Source of the DNA: Parvibaculum sp.
GTDB taxonomy: Bacteria > Pseudomonadota > Alphaproteobacteria > Parvibaculales > Parvibaculaceae
NCBI GenBank assembly: GCA_020062605.1
Contig: JAGUWA010000354.1
Span: 1 to 7,858 of the forward strand
Length of the DNA: 7,858 nt
Reading direction: 5' to 3'
Shown here: positions 1 through 6,849 of the stretch, piece by piece
How positions within the stretch are numbered: position 1 is the stretch's first letter
Layout: the number at the start of each line of letters is the position of its first letter
Notes under the pieces: model-generated
Told to the model about the DNA's origin: nothing
Seen by the model: the letters and a program-made list of their open reading frames with translations, nothing else
The model's database searches: none
Position numbers and translations under genes: made by a program

Positions 1-28
1 AGGCCAGACCAAAGAAGGGGGAAAATCG

Positions 29-919
29 GTGGAGAACTTCCTGCACGACCTGAGCTGGGTCCTGCCCTTACGCAGCGACGCGGCCACCGTCATCTTCAAT
101 GGCTTCACCTTCCTCGGATACACGCCCTTCTTCCTGATCTTCATGCCCATCGGATACTGGCTTTGGGACCGGACCCTTTTTTCCCGCCTCGCCGTTCTGA
201 TCGCGCTGACCGCGGTGGTCAATGCCTGGCTGAAGGACTTCTGGCAGGACGCCCGCCCCGACCCTGCCTTTCAACTCGACGCAGACCGCGTTGCGGATTC
301 ATACGGCCTTCCCTCCGGTCACGCGCAAGTCGCCGTCGCCATGTGGCTCTGGCTGGCCTACGAGATAAGACGCCCATGGGCCTGGGCAGCCGCCCTCGTC
401 ATCGCCGCCGGCGTCTGCTTCAGCCGCCTCTATCTCGGTGTGCATGACGTAGAGGACGTGCTCGCCGGCATCCTGCTCGGCTTCTTCACCCTCGCCATCT
501 TCGCCGTACTGGTACATGAGCGCGTCATCGCGCGCTGGCGCAAGCTGCCGGCCTGGATGGACTTTCTGGTCATTATCGTTGCGATCCCGGCGCTCTGGCT
601 GATCTGGCCGGAAGGTGAGGAACCGACCGGCATCGCGGGCGTGCTGTTTCTGCTTCTTGGCTGGTTCGCAGGCGCCGCGCTCGACCGCAAAGCCGCGCCC
701 GAGAAGCCCATCCTCCCCGCCTGGTGGCTGCAGATGCTCATGGCCGTTGGCGGCATCCTGGGCCTCTTCGCGCTCAGGAAACTCTTGATGGTCGGCGGAA
801 CGGTGGCAGGACTTCCCGACACGATCACCGACTACATCGCGATCGCGAGCATAGGCATCTACGCGACATGGATCGCACCGGCAATCTTCCGCGGACTGAG
901 GCTGATGAAGCAGCCCTAG
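29..919 (+). CDS. PAP2-family membrane phosphatase with C-terminal membrane extension
   Basis: Integral membrane phosphatase of the type 2 phosphatidic acid phosphatase superfamily (296 aa), expected to remove phosphate from a lipid phosphate or isoprenyl pyrophosphate at the membrane surface; the substrate cannot be read from sequence. All three signature motifs are intact: KX6RP (K69 to R76-P77), PSGH (95-98, H98 being the proton donor in this family) and SRX5HX3D (S132-R133, nucleophile H139, D143). Hydrophobic segments lie near 22-47, 52-69, 99-131 and 144-164. About four more follow at 177-194, 200-218, 231-253 and 266-287. This last block lies outside the catalytic core and makes the protein longer than a minimal PAP2 of about 200 aa. 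The start is GTG, chosen because AGAAGGGGG ends about 7 nt upstream. It is the only plus-strand gene and converges on the GST gene 34 nt away. Catalytic family is sure, substrate unknown. Confidence 0.93.
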   Translation: MENFLHDLSWVLPLRSDAATVIFNGFTFLGYTPFFLIFMPIGYWLWDRTLFSRLAVLIALTAVVNAWLKDFWQDARPDPAFQLDADRVADSYGLPSGHAQVAVAMWLWLAYEIRRPWAWAAALVIAAGVCFSRLYLGVHDVEDVLAGILLGFFTLAIFAVLVHERVIARWRKLPAWMDFLVIIVAIPALWLIWPEGEEPTGIAGVLFLLLGWFAGAALDRKAAPEKPILPAWWLQMLMAVGGILGLFALRKLLMVGGTVAGLPDTITDYIAIASIGIYATWIAPAIFRGLRLMKQP

Positions 920-958
920 ACCGTTTTCCAGGCACGTGGAAACACCTGCCCGTCTAGG
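915..958. terminator. Inverted repeat at convergent gene ends (possible bidirectional terminator)
   Basis: CCTAGAC (915-921) and GTCTAGG (952-958) are perfect 7-bp inverted arms. Nested inside is TTTCCA (925-930) / TGGAAA (937-942) with a 6-nt loop. Each outer arm contains the TAG stop of the gene entering from its side: 917-919 for the PAP2 gene and 956-954 for the GST gene. Neither strand has a real U-tract after the stem, so this is not a textbook intrinsic terminator. It may act as a weak bidirectional end or a 3' mRNA-protecting fold. Confidence 0.35.
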
Positions 959-2033
959 CCATGCCGTAAGGCGGCGTCTTCTCGGCTTCCCCGTCCCGGA
1001 TGGAGAGCCAGGGAAGGCAGCCGCTTTCCGTCAACGCAGGCTCTATCCGCGTGCGGGTTGCCTCGTCGAGCGCGGCGTAAGCCTGCTTCAACCAGAGCAG
1101 CGTATGCGCCTGATAGGGCCGTGCGATGGTCTTGAATCCGTGCCCGCGGATTTCCGCCACCATTGGATGGAAATCCTTGCCCGCGAGATGCGCATCCACC
1201 GCTGCCTGCAGCATCGGAAGGGCCACCTCGCCCGCAAGCTTCAACAACCCCTTCGCACCGATGGAGAGCGGATCGCCGGCCGCGTTCCACTCACCGTCGA
1301 TGCCCGACACATCGTCCATGAGCTGCACCCATTGGAACAGGCGCACCGCCTTTGCCTTCATCAGGTTGGACGTCGTGGGATCGACCGCATACTGACTGAG
1401 CTGACCGTAGAGACCGAAATCCGCGATGGAAGGCCGCGAGCCGAACAGGAAGAGCTGCGTCGCCATATGGGCTTCCATGGTACCCATCAGCTCTTCATAG
1501 GTCGATTGCAGCAGCGGGCGATTTTCAGCCGTGCCGCCCAGCAATTCGCGCAAATGCTCCTGCCGGGCGAGAAAAGTCTTTGCAGCTTCCTCGAGCTCGG
1601 GCTCGGGGACAGCGCCCAGCCACCCCGCCATCTGGCGGCGCGGACAGAAGACACGGTCCGCCGCCTCGTTCCAGCGATAGTCGAACATCGGCAAAGGCAA
1701 CCATTCGTCAGCCGCTTCCTCGATCACACGGGCAAGAAACGCCATTCCCGGATCGTCGGGGATTACCGAGCGCTCGCCCGGATGCCGCGTTTCGAGTTCG
1801 TCGATAATCGGCGTCGAATCCGAATGATAGGAGCCGTCGGGAAACTGAATGACGGGCACCTGCCGCTTGCCGGCATCGCCGATCTCCGTGCCCTCACCCA
1901 ACGAACCACTGCCCCGGAACGCACCAAGCGGCACGATCCAGCGATGCGGCAAATGCCGGTAACGCAAAACCGCGCGCACCTTGTGCGAATAGGGAGAGCC
2001 GGGTCCGCCCAGCAGCCGGTAAACGTCAGACAT
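954..2033 (-). CDS. Glutathione S-transferase family protein, long form
   Basis: A 359-aa protein with a GST fold. Residues 1-85 form the thioredoxin-like domain: SPYSHKVR (13-20) starts the first helix, with S13 at the usual catalytic Ser/Cys position. V59-P60 is the cis-proline step, and D72-S73 is the pair that normally holds the gamma-glutamyl group of glutathione. The helical C-terminal domain has the conserved SIAD N-capping box (202-205) followed by FGLYGQ. At 359 aa it is much longer than the usual 200-230 aa; the extra length is residues 85-170 and a roughly 100-residue tail after 250. The start is the ATG at 2033-2031, which overlaps the TGA of the upstream acyl-CoA dehydrogenase by one base (TGATG). 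An in-frame upstream extension to 2198 would lie inside that gene and is rejected. Coupling suggests a role near leucine catabolism, but the substrate is unknown; it could be a transferase, isomerase or thiol peroxidase. Confidence 0.88.
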   Translation of the reverse strand: MSDVYRLLGGPGSPYSHKVRAVLRYRHLPHRWIVPLGAFRGSGSLGEGTEIGDAGKRQVPVIQFPDGSYHSDSTPIIDELETRHPGERSVIPDDPGMAFLARVIEEAADEWLPLPMFDYRWNEAADRVFCPRRQMAGWLGAVPEPELEEAAKTFLARQEHLRELLGGTAENRPLLQSTYEELMGTMEAHMATQLFLFGSRPSIADFGLYGQLSQYAVDPTTSNLMKAKAVRLFQWVQLMDDVSGIDGEWNAAGDPLSIGAKGLLKLAGEVALPMLQAAVDAHLAGKDFHPMVAEIRGHGFKTIARPYQAHTLLWLKQAYAALDEATRTRIEPALTESGCLPWLSIRDGEAEKTPPYGMA

Positions 2034-3205
2034 CACGCCGTCTCGTTGAAAAGTTCGCGGCCGATCAGCATGCGGCGGATCTCGCTTGTCCCCGCCCCGA
2101 TCTCGTAGAGCTTGGCATCGCGCAGCAGGCGGCCCGTCGAATAATCGTTGATGTATCCGTTGCCGCCGAGCGCCTGGATCGCCTCCAGCGCCATCCATGT
2201 CGCTTTTTCAGCCGCGTAGAGGATCGCGCCCGCCGCGTCCTTGCGGGTCGTCTGCCCCCGGTCGCAGGCTTTCGCGACGGCGTAGACATAGGCCCGGCAG
2301 GCATTCATCGTCGAATACATGTCGGCAAGCTTGCCTTGCATGAGCTGGAACGTGCCGATCGGTTCGCCGAACTGCTTGCGCTCATGAACGTAAGGCACGA
2401 CGGCGTCCATGCAGGCCTGCATGATGCCGAGCGGACCGGCGGCGAGCACCGCCCGCTCATAGTCGAGGCCGGACATCAGCACGCGCACGCCCTCGTTCAC
2501 CTTGCCGAGAACATTATCCTCGGGGACTTCGCAATCCTCGAAAACGAGTTCGGCGGTGTTGGAGCCGCGCATGCCGAGCTTGTCGAGCTTCTGGGCGGCG
2601 CTGAAACCCTTCATGCCCTTCTCGATCAGGAAAGGCGTGATCCCCTTCGGGCCGGCATTGGCATCGGTCTTCGCATAGACGATCAGCGTTTCCGCATCGG
2701 GGCCGTTGGTAATCCACATCTTGTTGCCGTTGAGCACATAGCGGTCGCCCTTCTTCTCCGCCTTGAGCCGCATCGACACGACATCCGAGCCGGAACCGGG
2801 CTCGGACATGGCGAGCGCCCCGACATGCTCACCCGACATGAGCTTGGGCAGGTATTTCCGCTTCTGCGCGTCCGTGCCCCAGCGGCGAAGCTGGTTCACG
2901 CAGAGGTTGGAATGTGCGCCATAAGACAAACCCACGCTCGCCGAACCGCGGCTGATCTCTTCCATTGCAACGACGTGCTCAAGATAGCCGAGCCCCGTGC
3001 CGCCATATTCTTCCTCGACCGTTATCCCAAGGAGACCGAGTTCACCGAGTTGCGGCCAGAGATCGCGCGGAAACTCGTTGCTACGATCGATCTCGGCTGC
3101 GCGCGGCGTGATCTTGTCCGCAGTAAAGGCGCGCACCGTATCTCGGATCATGTCGGCGGTTTCACCGAGATCGAAATCGAGCGAAGGATAGTCATTCGGA
3201 AGCAT
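2033..3205 (-). CDS. ivd: Isovaleryl-CoA dehydrogenase
   Basis: FAD flavoenzyme of leucine catabolism (EC 1.3.8.4) that oxidises isovaleryl-CoA to 3-methylcrotonyl-CoA and passes electrons to ETF. It is full length at 390 aa. The N-terminal helical domain (about 15-125) is followed by the FAD/substrate loop motif MSEPGSGSD (133-141) and WITNG (164-168), then the C-terminal helical domain with HERKQFG (274-280) and QALGGNGY (344-351). The assignment to isovaleryl-CoA dehydrogenase rather than a straight-chain enzyme rests on the catalytic base. GLDYERAVLAAGPLG carries E250, matching the isovaleryl enzyme's glutamate (Glu254 in the human protein). The loop used by medium-chain enzymes reads YEIGAGTSE (367-375) and has no Glu at their base position. 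The ATG is preceded by AAAAGGAAAA. No carboxylase (liuB/liuD-type) genes follow; the downstream partner is a GST. The symbol liuA is also used for such genes. Confidence 0.93.
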   Translation of the reverse strand: MLPNDYPSLDFDLGETADMIRDTVRAFTADKITPRAAEIDRSNEFPRDLWPQLGELGLLGITVEEEYGGTGLGYLEHVVAMEEISRGSASVGLSYGAHSNLCVNQLRRWGTDAQKRKYLPKLMSGEHVGALAMSEPGSGSDVVSMRLKAEKKGDRYVLNGNKMWITNGPDAETLIVYAKTDANAGPKGITPFLIEKGMKGFSAAQKLDKLGMRGSNTAELVFEDCEVPEDNVLGKVNEGVRVLMSGLDYERAVLAAGPLGIMQACMDAVVPYVHERKQFGEPIGTFQLMQGKLADMYSTMNACRAYVYAVAKACDRGQTTRKDAAGAILYAAEKATWMALEAIQALGGNGYINDYSTGRLLRDAKLYEIGAGTSEIRRMLIGRELFNETA

Positions 3206-3285
3206 GGGCTTTTTCCTTTTATTGCCGGGCGTTTATGCCACGCCGTTGCCGTTGCCGTCACCGCCCCGATCGGGTGGCCGCATGT

Positions 3286-4296
3286 TCATTCGGAGGAGTA
3301 GATATCCACGACGTCGGACTCCGTGAAAACGGTGTAGACGCCCGCCCCGGGGCTTCCTCCCACCACGACGAACTTTCCATCCGCGGCTGCAGCAACGGAG
3401 CCATGGCGCGGCGTTGGCATCGGCTTCGCCTGCTCCCACCGACTGTTCGCAAGGTCGAGGACGAAATGGTCGCCATAGGTGCGTGGCGGCACCCGCTGCT
3501 CGCCGCCCGTGACGTGGACCTTGCCATCGAGCAGCGCCGCGACATGGCCCGAACGCGGCGCGGGCAAAGCCGGGCCGCTCGTCCATTTGCCCGTGGACGG
3601 ATCGAAAATATCGACACGCGAGGTCGCTGCACCATCGGACAGGCCGCCGATCGCATAGATGCGGCCATCGACGGCAACGTAAGCCGCAGCAACGCGAGGT
3701 GCGGGCATGGCGTCGCCTACGGCGGCCCAGCTATCGGTGCCGGGATCGTAGGCCCATACGCGCGAGGCACTGCCGCCGCGCCCGCCAAGCGCATAAATCC
3801 GGTCGCCAATGGAAACAAGCCCATGCCCTGCTCTTCTGGACGGCATGTCGGCAATACCAAGCCATGTACCGACCCGCGGATCGTAGACCCAGCCATTGGC
3901 GGTATCCCCAGCCTCTGCCACGTCGGCCAGACTGGATGTGCCGTCGGAGGTAACGAAATCCTGCCGTTGCGGCGCGGGCGCTTCGTATCCCCCCGAGACG
4001 AAGAGCCGGCCGCCATGTGCGGCCACACCGAATTGCTGCAGGCCGACCGGCAGCGCCGGAGCGGCGCGCCAGATATTCCCGCGCATGTCGTAAATTTCGG
4101 CGACCGTACGCGGACCTGAAGTGCTGTCTCCGCCGATCACATAGAAATCGCTGCCGAGCAAAGCGCCGCCCGCAAAAGCCCGGCCTGTGGACATGGGGGC
4201 GCCCTCGCTCCAGCCGGACGCCGATGCCGCTGCGGGGAGCGCGACAAGCAGGAAGGCCAGCGAGAAAACACCTCGCCATTTCAACGTCTTGAACAT
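3286..4296 (-). CDS. Secreted kelch-repeat six-bladed beta-propeller protein
   Basis: A 336-aa exported protein. Residues 1-27 look like a Sec signal peptide: K3, K6, R8, a hydrophobic core near 10-21, then AAASAS with probable cleavage near 27. The mature part is nearly all kelch repeats. Di-glycine pairs end a strand at 55-56, 102-103, 171-172, 217-218, 264-265 and 313-314. Tryptophans at 29, 76, 145, 190, 238 and 287 recur at repeat ends, as expected for a closed six-bladed propeller. Blade 2 has a longer loop (about 104-134). No catalytic domain, lipobox or transmembrane anchor is visible, so it is probably periplasmic or extracellular and binds a partner or ligand. The ATG was chosen because GGGAGG lies 4 nt upstream and the signal peptide begins there. 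It starts 23 nt after the mgtE stop, so co-transcription is likely. Function is not known. Confidence 0.88.
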   Translation of the reverse strand: MFKTLKWRGVFSLAFLLVALPAAASASGWSEGAPMSTGRAFAGGALLGSDFYVIGGDSTSGPRTVAEIYDMRGNIWRAAPALPVGLQQFGVAAHGGRLFVSGGYEAPAPQRQDFVTSDGTSSLADVAEAGDTANGWVYDPRVGTWLGIADMPSRRAGHGLVSIGDRIYALGGRGGSASRVWAYDPGTDSWAAVGDAMPAPRVAAAYVAVDGRIYAIGGLSDGAATSRVDIFDPSTGKWTSGPALPAPRSGHVAALLDGKVHVTGGEQRVPPRTYGDHFVLDLANSRWEQAKPMPTPRHGSVAAAADGKFVVVGGSPGAGVYTVFTESDVVDIYSSE

Positions 4297-4319
4297 GAAA
4301 CCTCCCTCTGCTCCGCCAC

Positions 4320-5705
4320 TCAGTAGAACAGGACCAGCGCCGCAAGGCCCAGAAACGAGAAAAATCCGACAACGTCCGTCATCGTGGTGACGAAAACGGC
4401 CGAGGATACGGCGGGGTCGGCGCCAACCTTGTCGAGCCCCAAGGGTACGAGAATTCCCGTGAGGCTCGCCACCACCAGGTTGATCATCATGGCCGACGCA
4501 AACACCACACCGAGCCACTCATTGCCGAAAATCAACGCAACCAGAACACCGAGCAGCAAGGCAAAAATACAACCGTTGACGATACCGACCCAGAATTCGC
4601 GAAGGATTGTGCGGCTGGCGTTGAAGGGCACAAGATCGCGCGTCGCCAGCGCGCGGACGGTAACCGTCATGGTCTGCGTGCCTGCATTGCCGCCCATTGA
4701 GGCCACGATCGGCATGAGCACGGCCAGCGCCACCATCTGCTCGATCGTGCCATCGAAAAGCGCGATGACCGAAGCGGCGATCACTGCCGTCACCAGATTT
4801 ACGAGAAGCCAGGGAACGCGGCTCCGGCTCGTCTGAAAGACAGTATCCGAGATCGCTTCTTCGCCAACGCCGGCGAGAAGGCGGATATCCTCGGCCGCTT
4901 CCTCGCTGATAACCTCCACGATGTCGTCCACCGTGATGACGCCGACGAGGCGGCCCGCCTCGTCCACCACGGCGGCGGAGATGAGGTCGTACTTGCCGAA
5001 CTGGAGTGCGACCTCTTCCTGGTCCATGCCGACCGGAATGAGCGTCTGTTCGGTCTCCATGATGTCGGATATCTTCACAGGACGCTTGGTCCGCATGAGG
5101 CGGGAAAGCGGCACGGTACCGCAAGGCTTGTAGGCAGCGTCGACGACGAAGATTTCGTAGAACTCGTCCGGAAGCTCCTTCGCCTCGCGCAGATAGTCGA
5201 TGGTCTGACCGATATCCCAATAAGGCGGCACAGCGACGAGCTCGCGCTGCATGAGACGGCCGGCGGAGTAATCGGGATAGTCGAGAGATTGCTCTAGGGC
5301 GGCGCGTTCGCTCGCCGGCAACTGGTCGAGGATGAGCCGCTGCTCCGCCTCATCCATGTCTTCAAGGAGGTAGACGGCGTCGTCGGAATCCATTTCCGTC
5401 AGCGCGGCCGCGATATCCTTCGGATCGAGAAGCTCGATCACATGGTCGCGCACGCTCTCGTCGAGCTCGCTCAAGACCTCCGGATTGAGGTCGCTGCCGA
5501 GCATGCCGACGAGCACCTCGCGCTCTTCATTGCGCAGGAGTTCAAAGAGTTCGGCAAGATCGGCGGGACGCAGCGGCAGAACGAGTTCGCGCGCCTGCGG
5601 AGCATCGGCGCGGTCCACCGCGTCGACCACCGAACGCACGAATCCCGGCGACAGGGCGTCCTCCGCCGTTTCCTCCGGTACATGTGTGTGAGCCGGGTCG
5701 GCCAA
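4320..5705 (-). CDS. mgtE: Magnesium transporter MgtE
   Basis: Inner-membrane Mg2+ channel/transporter (461 aa, close to the family's usual 450). Residues about 35-145 form the cytosolic helical N domain. Residues about 150-275 are the paired CBS domains, ending in LVGVITVDDIVEVI and the acidic SEEAAEDI stretch (268-275) that in the family helps sense cytosolic Mg2+. The membrane domain (about 296-461) carries the hallmark ASMGGNAGTQT (335-345) and near the end TTMTDVVGFF, where D444 fits the pore aspartate known from the Thermus protein. The start is TTG, supported by GGGAG 7 nt upstream; no ATG occurs in frame near the N terminus. It follows tRNA-Leu by about 160 nt on the same strand and precedes the kelch gene. 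Regulation by its leader is possible but unproven; no known M-box pattern was recognised. Confidence 0.95.
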   Translation of the reverse strand: MADPAHTHVPEETAEDALSPGFVRSVVDAVDRADAPQARELVLPLRPADLAELFELLRNEEREVLVGMLGSDLNPEVLSELDESVRDHVIELLDPKDIAAALTEMDSDDAVYLLEDMDEAEQRLILDQLPASERAALEQSLDYPDYSAGRLMQRELVAVPPYWDIGQTIDYLREAKELPDEFYEIFVVDAAYKPCGTVPLSRLMRTKRPVKISDIMETEQTLIPVGMDQEEVALQFGKYDLISAAVVDEAGRLVGVITVDDIVEVISEEAAEDIRLLAGVGEEAISDTVFQTSRSRVPWLLVNLVTAVIAASVIALFDGTIEQMVALAVLMPIVASMGGNAGTQTMTVTVRALATRDLVPFNASRTILREFWVGIVNGCIFALLLGVLVALIFGNEWLGVVFASAMMINLVVASLTGILVPLGLDKVGADPAVSSAVFVTTMTDVVGFFSFLGLAALVLFY

Positions 5706-5760
5706 GCGCGCACTCCCGTATAAATCGCGGTCCCGAGTTGCGGCGAGTGTGCGCTATTTG

Positions 5761-5799
5761 CCCCCGGCCTGCCAGCCGGAGAGGCACGAAAAGCCGGAG
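5761..5799 (-). promoter_or_regulatory. Structured mgtE leader: hairpin plus direct repeat
   Basis: Read on the minus strand, CTCCGGCT occurs twice, at 5799-5792 and 5781-5774, an 18-nt period. The second copy can pair through CCGGC (5779-5775) with GCCGG (5768-5764), extended by U-G, C-G and U-G pairs to 8 bp around a 6-nt loop. The first copy carries the same CCGGC and could compete for the same partner. This lies roughly 55-95 nt upstream of the TTG start, inside the probable mgtE transcript. No promoter in this leader convinced me. Confidence 0.3.
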
Positions 5800-5820
5800 C
5801 AAACCGCGAAAAATGCCGAT

Positions 5821-5862
5821 TTAAAAGGGGGAGGCAGAACCCTTTGATGAGCCTCAGGGCTC
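5821..5862 (-). terminator. Possible weak terminator or 3' processing structure after tRNA-Leu
   Basis: Directly after the tRNA CCA end there is a 5-bp hairpin, GAGCC-CTGA-GGCTC (5862-5849). It is followed by AAAGGG (5845-5840) pairing with CCCTTT (5829-5824) across a 10-nt loop and running into TTTTAA. The stems are short and the U-run is only four bases, so it may end transcription partly, or only define the tRNA 3' trailer, letting some transcripts continue into mgtE. Confidence 0.35.
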
Positions 5863-5865
5863 TGA

Positions 5866-5952
5866 TGGTGCGGTCGAGAAGACTCGAACTTCCACGGGAG
5901 TTACCCCACAGCGACCTCAACGCTGCGCGTCTACCAATTCCGCCACGACCGC
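5866..5952 (-). tRNA. tRNA-Leu (anticodon GAG)
   Basis: An 87-nt class II tRNA. The acceptor stem GCGGTCG (5952-5946) pairs with CGACCGC (5876-5870), followed by discriminator A and an encoded CCA (5868-5866). The D arm reads GGCGGAATTGGTAGACGC, as in other bacterial leucine tRNAs. The anticodon stem CAGCG/CGCTG encloses the loop TTGAGGT with anticodon GAG at 5918-5916, which reads CUC and CUU codons. The long variable arm (GGG-TAACT-CCC type) and the T arm GGAAG-TTCGAGT-CTTCT complete it. All arms pair, so it looks functional. Confidence 0.97.
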
Positions 5953-5972
5953 ATGCCTCGTGGGCCGGGCGG

Positions 5973-6000
5973 ATGTAACAAATCCCTGACGCTTGCTCAA
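5973..6000 (-). promoter_or_regulatory. Candidate tRNA-Leu promoter
   Basis: TTGAGC (6000-5995) and TTACAT (5978-5973) are 16 nt apart and end about 20 nt before the tRNA 5' end, a sensible place for a tRNA promoter. Matches to consensus are moderate (4/6 and 3/6). The -35 lies in a small palindrome, CGCTTG-AG-CAAGCG (6003-5990), which starts about 20 nt after the cysH stop and might instead be a weak 3' hairpin of cysH. Confidence 0.4.
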
Positions 6001-6024
6001 GCGGCAAATGGCAGGAAAGCAGGC

Positions 6025-6849
6025 TTAAATGCCGTCGCCATCAAGATTGTTGGGAAGATGGATGCCGCACTCGTCCTTATCCTTGCCGACCCAGCGGCCA
6101 TCGCGATAGGAACCGCCCTCCGGCACGCGCTCGGTGCAGGGCATGCAGCCGATGGAAAGGTAGTTGTCCTTCACCAGCGGATGGCGCGGCAGCTTGTGTT
6201 CGTCCAGATAGGCTTCAAGGTCTTCCTGCGTCCAATGGGCCAGCGGATTGACCTTGAAACGGGTGCCCGTGGCGGTTCCCGGCTCGCCAGTACCGCGCAC
6301 CCTCTCCTCCTCGATCGGCTTCATGCCCGCGCGCGCGTTCGTCTGGAAGCGCTTGCGGCCGGTGATCGAGGCATCAAAACCCTTCAGCGCCCGCTCGAGC
6401 GGCAGGACCTTGCGGATAAAGCAGCAGGCATCGGCATCGGCGTTCCAGAGACCCCCATTCGGGTCCTGCGCTGCGAGGTCGGCAGGGTGCGGACCGACAG
6501 CGCGAATATCGGTGAGGCCGAGCTTTTCCTGCAGCCGGTCGCGGTAGCGCAGCGTCTCGCCGAAAAGCTTGCCGGTATTGAGGAAGATCACGGGTGTCGA
6601 CGGATCGACCTGCGCCACCATGTGAAGGAGCACCGCGGATTCCGCCCCGAAGGAGGAAACGACGGCGATCTTGCCCGGAAACGCCTTCTTGATCGTGGCT
6701 TCGAGCAGGTCCATGCCCGAAAGACCCGAATAGGAATCGCGGAGGCGCTGCAGCGCGGGCGAGCCGACGGTCGCCGCGTCCATGATGGCCGCACGGTCCT
6801 CGCCCATGGCTGCCTTGCCCGGACGCTTTCTGAGATCGATAGCTGTCAT
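6025..6849 (-). CDS. cysH: Assimilatory adenylyl-sulfate (APS) reductase, Fe-S type
   Basis: Cytosolic enzyme (274 aa) that reduces adenylyl sulfate to sulfite with thioredoxin in sulfate assimilation. It has the PAPS/APS reductase fold with the nucleotide-binding SSFGAES motif (65-71). The cysteine pattern is diagnostic: C142-C143 and C235-x-x-C238 are the four ligands of the [4Fe-4S] cluster found in APS-using reductases and absent from PAPS-only enzymes. ECGIH (260-264) at the C terminus holds the catalytic C261. Such enzymes (EC 1.8.4.10) are often labelled phosphoadenylyl-sulfate reductase, and some accept both substrates. The ATG overlaps the cysG-type stop as ATGA, with GAGAAAGG about 9 nt upstream, so longer in-frame starts inside the upstream gene are rejected. 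Its expected partner, sulfite reductase cysI, is not in the window. Confidence 0.94.
   Translation of the reverse strand: MTAIDLRKRPGKAAMGEDRAAIMDAATVGSPALQRLRDSYSGLSGMDLLEATIKKAFPGKIAVVSSFGAESAVLLHMVAQVDPSTPVIFLNTGKLFGETLRYRDRLQEKLGLTDIRAVGPHPADLAAQDPNGGLWNADADACCFIRKVLPLERALKGFDASITGRKRFQTNARAGMKPIEEERVRGTGEPGTATGTRFKVNPLAHWTQEDLEAYLDEHKLPRHPLVKDNYLSIGCMPCTERVPEGGSYRDGRWVGKDKDECGIHLPNNLDGDGI

Noticed and set aside
936..2108. 390-codon plus-strand open frame
   Set aside because: It is antisense to the GST gene, is rich in Arg, His and Pro in no known pattern, and shows no domain. The opposite strand gives a clear GST, so this is a mirror frame of GC-rich coding DNA.
3265..3274. CCCGATCGGG palindrome between the kelch and dehydrogenase genes
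   Set aside because: A 10-bp palindrome in GC-rich DNA is expected by chance, and it has no U-tract or promoter elements beside it.
2336..3301. 321-codon plus-strand open frame
   Set aside because: Antisense to the isovaleryl-CoA dehydrogenase, whose sequence is fully conserved; no ribosome site or motif of its own.
3235..4119. 294-codon plus-strand open frame
   Set aside because: Antisense to the kelch gene; its periodic look comes from the kelch repeats on the other strand.
4297..4518. N-terminal extension of the kelch frame into mgtE
   Set aside because: It would overlap the conserved end of MgtE and bury the signal peptide; the ATG at 4296 has a strong ribosome site.
5706..5865. Known M-box Mg2+ riboswitch
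   Set aside because: The leader is too short and I could not match the three-stem M-box layout; only a local hairpin is supported.
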